Below are positions 1 to 5,294 of a stretch of 5,294 bases of DNA, piece by piece. Numbering within the stretch: the first letter of the stretch is position 1; each line of letters starts with the position of its first letter. This DNA is from Albimonas sp036154955 (lineage in GTDB: Bacteria > Pseudomonadota > Alphaproteobacteria > Rhodobacterales > Rhodobacteraceae): positions 1-5,294 of the forward strand of contig JAYZWL010000064.1 in NCBI GenBank assembly GCA_036154955.1, given 5' to 3'. The notes below the pieces were generated by a model. It saw nothing but the letters and a program-made list of their open reading frames with translations. It was not told the origin of the DNA and did no database searches. Made by a program: the position numbers and the translations under genes.

Positions 1-42
1 CGCCCCCGCGCAGCCGTGACCGCCCCGCCCGCCCCCTGCCGG

Positions 43-71
43 TTGCCCCCGCCCGCCCCGGCGCGTAATAC
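43..71 (+). promoter_or_regulatory. Possible sigma-70-type promoter of the foldase-trpE unit
   Basis: TTGCCC (43-48) and TAATAC (66-71) are separated by exactly 17 bases, the usual spacing of a -35/-10 pair. Each hexamer matches the consensus at only three of six positions. In alphaproteobacteria the TTG of the -35 box is the best-conserved part, and it is present. The -10 candidate sits in the only AT-rich patch of the otherwise C-rich upstream region. A transcript starting about 7 bases after it would have a leader of roughly 40 bases before the ATG at 119. This is inference from spacing and composition. Confidence 0.35.
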
Positions 72-118
72 CCGTTTCCGGACCATTCCCCGCCCTGACG
101 CACCGAAGGCCCCGCTTT

Positions 119-1999
119 ATGCTCCACCTGCTGCGCCGCGCCGCCAAGACCTGGGTGTTCCGCATCCTCTTCGGCCTGCTGATCCTCTCCTTCGCGGTCT
201 GGGGCGTGGGGGACATGGACCTCGGCGGCGGCGGAACCGGGGTCATCACCGTGGGCGAGGAGAAGGTGTCGGTGGAGGACTACGCCCGCGCCCTCGACCG
301 GGAGATGCGCGCCGTCTCCCAGCGCACCGGCCAGCCCATCGACATCGCCGCCGCCCAGGCCATGGGCCTGCCCCAGTCGGTCACCGCGCGCATGGTCCGC
401 GACGCCTCGCTCAACGAGGAGGTCCGCCGCCTCGGCCTCTCGGCGGACGACCACGCGGTGCGCGACGCCATCCTCGCCTCGCCCTCCTTCCAAGGGCTCG
501 ACGGCCGGTTCGACGAGCAGCAGTATCGATTCGTGCTGGAGCGGCTGGGCTTCCCCGTCGACCGGTTCGAGGACGACCTGCGCAAGTCGCTGGCCCGCGA
601 CGTGCTGACCGGCGCCGTATCCCGCGGGGCCCATGCCGCCCCGGGATACGCGGAGCGCATGGTGGAGCGCGCCTTCGAGACCCGCGCCTTCCGGGTGGCC
701 GAATTCCCCGCCGACGCGGTCCCCGCCCCGGCCGCCCCCGACGACGCGGCCCTGACCGCCTTCCATGAGGCGAACCAGGACCGCTACCGCGCCCCCGAGA
801 CCCGCGCCGCCACCTGGATCGAGATCGCGCCGGCCAGCCTGTCGGCCTCCGTCGAGGTGGACGAGGCCGATATCCGCGCCGCCTACGACGCCGCCGGCGA
901 CCGCTTCGCCAAGCCGGAGCTGCGCGCGCTGGACATGCTCGCCTTCCCCGACGAGGCCGCCGCGGCCGAAGCCGCCGAGGCCATCGCCGCCGGGACCACG
1001 ACCCTCGAGGCGCTGGCCGAGGCGCGCGGCCTGACCGCCGCCGATATCGACCAGGGCGAAGTGGCCCGCGACGCGCTGGACGAGGCCGCCGCCGAGACGG
1101 TGTTCGGAACCGACGAACTGGGCCCGGTCGGGCCCGTCGACACGCTCTTCGGCCCGACGCTCTACAACATCCGCGGCATCGTCCCCGCCCGCACCACCGC
1201 CTTCGAGGCCGCCGCGCCCGAGCTGCGCGAGGAGCTGGCCATGGCCCGCGCCCGCGACCAGGCCCATGTGCGCGCCGAGGAAGCGGCCGACCTGCTCGCC
1301 TCCGGCGCCACGCTGGAGGAGATCGCCCGCGACACCGGCCTGCCCCTGCGCAAGGCGGACGCCATCGCCGCCGACGGGACCGGGGCCGAAGGCCCGCTCG
1401 CCCGCGACCCGGCCTTCCTGGCCGAGGTCTTCGCCGCCGCGACGGGCGAGGAGCGCGACCTGCTCGAAGCCGGGAACGGCGCCTACGCGCTGGTGCGGGT
1501 CGACGCCGAGACCCCGGCCCGCGACCTGCCGCTGGACGAGGTGCGCGACCGTGTGACCGCCGACTGGACCGCGCAGGCCCGCATAGACGCGGCGCTGGCC
1601 GCGGCCGAGGCGGCGCGCGAGCGTCTGGGCGACGGCGAGACCTGGGACGCGGTCGCCGCCGACCTGCCCGCCCAGCCGATCGACCTGCCGCCGCTCCGCC
1701 GCGACCAGCAGGTTCCCGGCCTGCCCTTCGACGCCATCGCGCCGCTGTTCGCGGCGGAGGAGGGCGCGACGCTCGCCCTTCCCACCCCCGACGGCGCGGC
1801 GCTGGTCGAGGTGACGCAGGTCATCCCCGCCGATCTCGCCTCCGGACAGGCCGCGGACCTGCTCGGGCGATGGCGCGACGCGCTGGACGGCTCGGTCTCC
1901 CAGGACCTCTACACCTATTTCGCCGCCGCCGTTCAGGAACGGATCGGCGCGACCCTCAACCCGCAGGCCATGGACCAGGCGATCGGCGCCCTGCGCTGA
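119..1999 (+). CDS. PpiD-like membrane-anchored periplasmic foldase (SurA N-terminal/parvulin-type peptidylprolyl isomerase)
   Basis: A 626-residue protein, close to the usual PpiD length. The N-terminus is basic (RRAAK, residues 6-10), followed by one hydrophobic segment at about 13-30, which fits an uncleaved anchor with the rest of the chain in the periplasm. Residues about 35-190 resemble the SurA_N chaperone region, including SPSFQGLDGRFDEQQYRFVL (121-140). Residues about 250-355 align with a parvulin domain ending in GPVGPVDTLFGPTLYNI, but the usual conserved His and GGDLG motifs are not seen, so isomerase activity is doubtful. A second weak parvulin-like stretch lies at about 385-460. 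The tail NPQAMDQAIGAL (614-625) is typical of the family. Family role: assisting folding of exported and outer-membrane proteins near the Sec translocon. The ATG at 119 is the first start after an in-frame stop at 17-19 and has GAAGG at 105-109, nine bases upstream. It lies 99 bases before trpE on the same strand, probably one operon. Family assignment is secure; catalytic status is inferred. Confidence 0.9.
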   Translation: MLHLLRRAAKTWVFRILFGLLILSFAVWGVGDMDLGGGGTGVITVGEEKVSVEDYARALDREMRAVSQRTGQPIDIAAAQAMGLPQSVTARMVRDASLNEEVRRLGLSADDHAVRDAILASPSFQGLDGRFDEQQYRFVLERLGFPVDRFEDDLRKSLARDVLTGAVSRGAHAAPGYAERMVERAFETRAFRVAEFPADAVPAPAAPDDAALTAFHEANQDRYRAPETRAATWIEIAPASLSASVEVDEADIRAAYDAAGDRFAKPELRALDMLAFPDEAAAAEAAEAIAAGTTTLEALAEARGLTAADIDQGEVARDALDEAAAETVFGTDELGPVGPVDTLFGPTLYNIRGIVPARTTAFEAAAPELREELAMARARDQAHVRAEEAADLLASGATLEEIARDTGLPLRKADAIAADGTGAEGPLARDPAFLAEVFAAATGEERDLLEAGNGAYALVRVDAETPARDLPLDEVRDRVTADWTAQARIDAALAAAEAARERLGDGETWDAVAADLPAQPIDLPPLRRDQQVPGLPFDAIAPLFAAEEGATLALPTPDGAALVEVTQVIPADLASGQAADLLGRWRDALDGSVSQDLYTYFAAAVQERIGATLNPQAMDQAIGALR

Positions 2000-2045
2000 G
2001 CGGAGCGGCCGGAGGCGGCGCCCGACGCGCCCCCGGCCTCTCCGC
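2000..2045 (+). promoter_or_regulatory. GC-rich hairpin between the foldase gene and trpE
   Basis: Arms 2000-2012 and 2033-2045 are inverted repeats with 12 of 13 positions pairing. Beyond an A/C mismatch (2013/2032) four more pairs form (2014-2017 with 2028-2031), leaving a loop of 10 bases. The hairpin begins at the base right after the foldase TGA. No T-run follows, so it is not a standard intrinsic terminator. The next 40 bases are C-rich and G-poor, including a GCC triplet run at about 2051-2062. Possible roles are partial termination, protection of the upstream 3' end, or an RNA-processing site. The spacer has no TGG codon, so a tryptophan leader peptide is ruled out here. Confidence 0.4.
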
Positions 2046-2098
2046 CGCGCCCGCCGCCGCCGCCTCCGCCCCAGGCCCCGCCCGCCAAGGCAAGTCCC

Positions 2099-3607
2099 AT
2101 GCAGATCCTTCCCGATTTCGCGACCTTCGAAGCCGGTTTCGCCGCCGGCCGCTCCCAGGCCGTTTATTGCACCATCCCCGCCGATCTCGACACGCCGGTG
2201 TCGCTGATGCTCAAGCTCACCCAGGCCCGGCGCGACAGCTTCATGCTGGAGAGCGTCACGGGGGGCGACACCCGCGGCCGTTACAGCTTCATCGGCTTCA
2301 AGCCCGACCTGATCTGGCGCTGCCGGGGCGACCGGGCGGAGATCAACCGCTCCGCCCGCTGGGACTCGGATGCGTTCGAGCATGACCCCCGCCCGGTGCT
2401 GGACTCCTTGCGCGCCGCGCTGGAGGAAAGCCGGATCGAGCTGCCCCGCGGCCTGCCGCCGGGGATGGCCGGCCTCTTCGGCTATCTCGGCTACGACATG
2501 GTCCGCCATGTGGAGCGCCTGCCCGAGCCCAACGCCGACCCGCTGGGCCTGCCCGACGCGGTGATGATGCGCCCGACCATCGTCGCCGCCGTCGACTCGG
2601 TGAAGGACGAGGTGACCTTCGTGACCCCGGTCCGCGCCGGGACCGGAGAGACCGCCCGCGCCGCCTACGCCCGCGCCGCCGAGCGCCTGTCGGACGCGGT
2701 GATGGACCTCGACCGCGCGCCCGGAGAGGCCCGCGCCGACGGCGACCCGGCGCCCGCGCCCGAGCAGGTCTCCAACACCACGTTCGAGCGGTATCTGGAG
2801 GTGGTGAACAAGGCCAAGGAGTATATCCTCGCCGGCGACATCTTCCAGGTCGTGCCCTCGCAGCGCTGGACGGTGGATTTCCCCTCCCCGCCCTTCGCGC
2901 TCTACCGGGCGCTGCGGCGCACCAACCCGTCGCCCTACATGTTCTTCTTCAATTTCGGCGGCTTCCAGGTGGTCGGCGCCTCGCCGGAGATCCTCGTGCG
3001 GGTCCGCGACGGCACGGTCACCATCCGCCCCATCGCCGGCACCCGCCCCCGCGGCGCGACGCCGGAGGAGGACGACGCGCTGGAGGCCGACCTGCTCGCC
3101 GATCCCAAGGAGCGGGCGGAGCACCTGATGCTGCTGGATCTGGGCCGCAACGACGTCGGCCGGGTGGCGGAGATCGGCACGGTCGTCCCCACCGCCACCT
3201 ACACGGTGGAGCGGTATTCGCATGTCATGCACATCGTCTCCAATGTCGAGGGCAAGCTGCGCAAGGACATCGACGCGCTGGGGGCGCTGCTGGCGGGGCT
3301 GCCGGCGGGCACCGTCTCGGGCGCGCCCAAGGTCCGGGCGATGGAGATCATCGACGAGCTGGAGCCCGAGAAGCGCGGCGTCTACGCGGGCGGCGTGGGG
3401 TATATCTCCGCCGCCGACGAGATGGACATGTGCATCGCCCTGCGCACCGCGGTGGTCAAGGACGGCAAGATGTATGTCCAGGCCGGCGGCGGCGTGGTGC
3501 ATGACAGCGACCCGGAAGCCGAGTTCCAGGAGACGGTGAACAAGGCCCGCGCCCTGATGAAGGCCGCCGAGGAAGCCGGCCGCTTCGACGACCGCCGCAA
3601 CCGCTGA
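2099..3607 (+). CDS. trpE: Anthranilate synthase component I (TrpE)
   Basis: A complete 502-residue TrpE, which converts chorismate plus ammonia to anthranilate, the first step of tryptophan synthesis, in the cytoplasm. The ammonia comes from the glutaminase subunit TrpG, which is not fused to this protein and not in the window. The N-terminal domain has MLES (49-52), matching the LLES tryptophan-feedback motif, and NPSPYMFFF (276-284) also lines that site, so feedback inhibition by tryptophan is expected. The chorismate-binding domain has PIAGTRPRG (311-319), E338 and E341 before HLMLLDLGRNDVGRV, VMHIVSNVEG with H378, PAGTVSGAPK (402-411), RGVYAGGVGYI (426-436), and QAGGGVVHDSDPEAEFQETV with E475 and E478. 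These glutamates correspond to the magnesium-binding residues of the family. No key residue is missing. AAGG at 2087-2090, eight bases before the ATG, supports this start. It probably shares a transcript with the foldase gene and is followed by a gene on the opposite strand. Confidence 0.98.
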   Translation: MQILPDFATFEAGFAAGRSQAVYCTIPADLDTPVSLMLKLTQARRDSFMLESVTGGDTRGRYSFIGFKPDLIWRCRGDRAEINRSARWDSDAFEHDPRPVLDSLRAALEESRIELPRGLPPGMAGLFGYLGYDMVRHVERLPEPNADPLGLPDAVMMRPTIVAAVDSVKDEVTFVTPVRAGTGETARAAYARAAERLSDAVMDLDRAPGEARADGDPAPAPEQVSNTTFERYLEVVNKAKEYILAGDIFQVVPSQRWTVDFPSPPFALYRALRRTNPSPYMFFFNFGGFQVVGASPEILVRVRDGTVTIRPIAGTRPRGATPEEDDALEADLLADPKERAEHLMLLDLGRNDVGRVAEIGTVVPTATYTVERYSHVMHIVSNVEGKLRKDIDALGALLAGLPAGTVSGAPKVRAMEIIDELEPEKRGVYAGGVGYISAADEMDMCIALRTAVVKDGKMYVQAGGGVVHDSDPEAEFQETVNKARALMKAAEEAGRFDDRRNR

Positions 3608-3630
3608 CGGCCGGGCGTCGCGTCCCGCGG

Positions 3631-3699
3631 CGGGGCCCGGAACCGCGCCCCGGGCCCTGACCCGGGGCCTCGCGACGTCGGCGCCCGCGCGAGGCCCCG
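3631..3699 (+). terminator. Tandem GC-rich hairpins after trpE, probable terminator
   Basis: Two hairpins follow one another starting 23 bases after the trpE stop. The first pairs 3633-3640 with 3650-3657 (8 perfect base pairs, extended by a G-U and a C-G pair outward; 9-base loop). The second pairs 3663-3674 with 3688-3699 (12 perfect base pairs, 13-base loop). The second is the most stable-looking structure in the window and, being symmetrical, could also stop transcription from the opposite strand. No T-run follows on either side, so a classic intrinsic mechanism is not shown. Position between convergent genes is the main argument. Confidence 0.5.
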
Positions 3700-3766
3700 T
3701 ATCAGGTCCGGGGCGCGCGGGACCGGCGCGGCCTCATCCCCGCACCCGGGCGCTCTTCGAACCGCT

Positions 3767-3803
3767 CGTCGTCCCCGGAGGAACGGGAGGCGGGGGGACG
3801 GCG
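3767..3803 (-). terminator. Possible terminator hairpin after the membrane protein gene
   Basis: Bases 3767-3776 and 3794-3803 are inverted repeats with nine Watson-Crick pairs and one position that is G-U on the plus strand but A-C on the minus strand; the loop is 17 bases. It lies 16 bases past the stop codon of the minus-strand gene, where a terminator is expected. The long loop, the mismatch in the relevant strand and the lack of a T-run make this weaker than the 3663-3699 hairpin. Confidence 0.25.
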
Positions 3804-3819
3804 GGCGGGGCGACAGGCG

Positions 3820-5211
3820 TCAGCCTGAGCGCCCGTCCCGGCGTCGCCGCAACCACGCCTCCGCGACCAGCGCGGCCAGGGCCAGGATCAGCGGCTCGAC
3901 CGTCCAGCGCATCCGCGCCTGCTCGGCCCCGTTGAACAGGTGGGCCATGCCCTCCTCGCCGACCACCAGCAGGCTCAGCGCCGCGGCCAGCCCGAACGCC
4001 GGCCCGAACCCGCCCGAGGCGAAAGCCCAGGCCAGCCCGAAGGCGATCAGCGCATACCAGCCCAGCGTGGGCCAGCCGCCCAGCAGGGCCGCGCTCATGT
4101 TCAGCACGCCGCCGCCGGCCGGGTCCTGGGCCCGCGCCGCGTCGGGGATCGGCAGCCGTTCCCATCCCAGCGGGCGATACTGCACGTATTCGTAGGGCCA
4201 GAGCCGGTGCGACAGCTCCGCCATCGCCAGACGCCCGCGCAGCCAGCCCCAGGGATGGGTCAGGATCGCGCCCACGGCCCGGTCGAGGCATTCGCGCGAG
4301 ATCTCCGCCGCCTCCGGCAGATGCAGGGCCTTGGCCTCCAGCCCGGGATGCGCGCGGTTCAGCCGCTCGATCACCGCGGAGAACTCGCAGCTCCGCCGCG
4401 TTTCCGGCGGCAGGAACGGCACGGTCTGCGCCAGGTTCATCCCGCCCCAGGTCCCGTTGGCGAAAAGGCCGTGCTCCGCCTGGTTGCGCATCGCCGGCAG
4501 GGCGGCCAGCAGGGTGAAGCCGGCCAGAAGGGCCAGCCCCGCCGGGCGCAGCGCCGGCCCGCCCAGCAGGCGCCGCGGCCCGCCCCCCGCCAGCGCCGCG
4601 GCCAGCGCCGCGAGCGGCAGGAAGGCCGGGTGAAACAGGCTCCAGGTCAGGCAGAGCGCGGTCATCGCCGCATAAAGCCCCGCCAGCCGCCGCAGGCCTC
4701 GCCCGTCGTCGTCGCCCGTCGAAACCCGCGCCAGCCCCGCCAGCGCCAGCCCGGCCAGCGCCGCCAGCGCCATGGTCGGCTGCGGGTAAAGCGGAAACAG
4801 CTCGAAGAACGCCGCCGAGGGGCTCAGGGCCAGCAGCCAGGCCGCCCCCCAGGCGAGCCACGGCCGCGCCCCCGCCAACCCCAGCGTCGCCCGCAGCGCC
4901 AGCGCCGCGACCAGCGTCAGCGCCATGAAGCCCGCCTGCATCGCCGAGGCGGCGCACCACAGATCCCCGCCGCAGGCCCGCGCGATCGCGCCGACCAGCG
5001 CGTTCCACAGCGGCGGTTGCGAGCGCAGGCCGGCCAGCGCGCCCCAGTAGTCCGTCCGCAGCGCCTCCAGCGGCAGGTTCTGCCACAGGCCGTCGAAGGC
5101 GGTGGGATCGGGCGAGACGCCCAGCCCCGACACCGCCGCCCGGCTCGCCGCGAACAGGACCAGCAGCGCGCCGAGCGCCGCGGCCTCCCTCCGCCACGCC
5201 GCAGCGGTCAC
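3820..5211 (-). CDS. Polytopic membrane protein, probable GT-C (family 39-like) glycosyltransferase
   Basis: A 463-residue protein with about 9-11 hydrophobic segments (for example about 10-29, 85-108, 116-137, 143-162, 177-201, 222-240, 384-418 and 438-453). The layout fits GT-C enzymes, which take sugars from polyprenyl-phosphate carriers on the outer face of the inner membrane. After the first segment comes a loop with D35 and D40, then RSQPPLWNALVG (63-74), like the PPL segment after the first loop of ArnT/PMT-type proteins; one of the Asp residues could be catalytic. A large loop (about 242-380) carries ANGTWGGMNL (251-260), and EQARMRWTVEP (430-440) precedes the last segment; both recall conserved spots in uncharacterised GT39-like proteins. 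Donor and acceptor cannot be told. The start is GTG at 5211 with no good ribosome binding site, and the frame stays open to the window edge, so translation may begin further upstream. It converges on trpE and has no visible functional link to it. The coding frame is clear; the enzymatic role is inferred. Confidence 0.8.
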   Translation of the reverse strand: MTAAAWRREAAALGALLVLFAASRAAVSGLGVSPDPTAFDGLWQNLPLEALRTDYWGALAGLRSQPPLWNALVGAIARACGGDLWCAASAMQAGFMALTLVAALALRATLGLAGARPWLAWGAAWLLALSPSAAFFELFPLYPQPTMALAALAGLALAGLARVSTGDDDGRGLRRLAGLYAAMTALCLTWSLFHPAFLPLAALAAALAGGGPRRLLGGPALRPAGLALLAGFTLLAALPAMRNQAEHGLFANGTWGGMNLAQTVPFLPPETRRSCEFSAVIERLNRAHPGLEAKALHLPEAAEISRECLDRAVGAILTHPWGWLRGRLAMAELSHRLWPYEYVQYRPLGWERLPIPDAARAQDPAGGGVLNMSAALLGGWPTLGWYALIAFGLAWAFASGGFGPAFGLAAALSLLVVGEEGMAHLFNGAEQARMRWTVEPLILALAALVAEAWLRRRRDGRSG

Positions 5212-5230
5212 CGGCGCCCGTCGCGCGCGG

Positions 5231-5265
5231 CGGTCCCGGCGGTCCCGGCTGTCGCGGCGGCCCGG
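5231..5265. repeat. Short 9-base tandem repeat
   Basis: CGGTCCCGG occurs twice head to tail (5231-5239, 5240-5248), followed by diverged copies CTGTCGCGG (5249-5257) and CGGCCCGG (5258-5265, one base short). Read on the minus strand in frame with the membrane protein gene, the units give an Arg/Asp-rich stretch (SRDRRDRR). It lies 20-54 bases upstream of the GTG start. It could be noncoding spacer, or code for a charged N-terminal extension if the true start is outside the window. Confidence 0.6.
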
Positions 5266-5294
5266 AGGCGCCGCGCAGGCGACGACGCCCGCCG

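Noticed and set aside
2..19. Short frame ending in TGA at 17-19 that might be the 3' end of an upstream plus-strand gene
   Set aside because: Only five codons are visible (APAQP), which cannot support a gene call.
1..86. Minus-strand ATG at 86 with an open frame to the left edge, a possible divergent gene start
   Set aside because: The 28 visible codons are Gly/Arg/Ala-rich and do not resemble a known N-terminus; an open frame this short means little at this GC content.
280..660. Minus-strand reading frame inside the foldase gene (with similar ones at 883-1143, 1162-1365 and 1483-1824)
   Set aside because: Ser/Arg/Ala-rich antisense shadows, as expected opposite a GC-rich gene; no recognisable domain and no start signals.
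16..768. Plus-strand reading frame of 250 codons beginning before and overlapping the foldase gene
   Set aside because: The product is Arg/Pro/Gly-rich low-complexity sequence, in another frame of the well-supported foldase gene.
2000..2098. Tryptophan attenuator with leader peptide ahead of trpE
   Set aside because: The 99-base spacer contains no TGG codon and no start codon followed by a short reading frame with Trp, so only the hairpin remains.
3734..5197. Long minus-strand reading frame of 487 codons overlapping the membrane protein gene
   Set aside because: Its translation is almost all Gly, Ala, Arg and Pro with no family resemblance; the overlapping 463-codon frame has clear membrane segments and GT-C-like motifs. 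It is a GC-rich shadow frame.
1..5294. Mobile elements, CRISPR arrays, tRNA or rRNA genes, toxin-antitoxin or defence genes
   Set aside because: No transposase-like frame, spaced direct repeats, cloverleaf pattern or relevant domain was seen; nearly all of the window is accounted for by three ordinary genes.

Overview
The window looks like chromosomal DNA from a very GC-rich alphaproteobacterium, most likely of the Rhodobacterales (Rhodobacter/Paracoccus type). The reasons are strong G/C preference at third codon positions, a stand-alone TrpE of alphaproteobacterial character, and a SurA_N/PpiD-like foldase gene directly upstream of trpE, an order I recall from Rhodobacterales genomes. This placement rests on memory and protein character, not on a database search.

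Layout: bases 1-118 are a C-rich upstream region with one plausible sigma-70-like promoter (43-71). Bases 119-1999 (+) encode a 626-aa membrane-anchored periplasmic foldase of the PpiD type whose parvulin domain looks degenerate. A 99-base spacer (2000-2098) starts with a long GC-rich hairpin right after the stop codon and ends in the trpE ribosome binding site. Bases 2099-3607 (+) encode trpE, anthranilate synthase component I, complete and with all the expected active-site motifs. A 212-base convergent intergenic region (3608-3819) is packed with GC-rich inverted repeats that probably end transcription from both sides. Bases 3820-5211 (-) encode a 463-aa polytopic membrane protein resembling GT-C (family 39-like) glycosyltransferases. 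The last 83 bases hold a short 9-base tandem repeat just upstream of its apparent GTG start.

How the genes relate: the foldase gene and trpE lie in the same direction and are probably co-transcribed, although their products act in different compartments (inner membrane/periplasm and cytoplasm). TrpE uses chorismate and glutamine-derived ammonia to make anthranilate, the first step of tryptophan synthesis. Its glutaminase partner TrpG is not in this window and is not fused to TrpE. The membrane protein on the opposite strand is functionally unrelated as far as can be seen; it ends the trpE transcription unit on the right.

This is essentially an ordinary housekeeping region. I see no mobile element, CRISPR array, tRNA, rRNA or evident new system. 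The points most worth a second look are the degenerate parvulin domain, the hairpin between foldase and trpE, the chain of mutually exclusive inverted repeats after trpE, and the uncertain start of the membrane protein.
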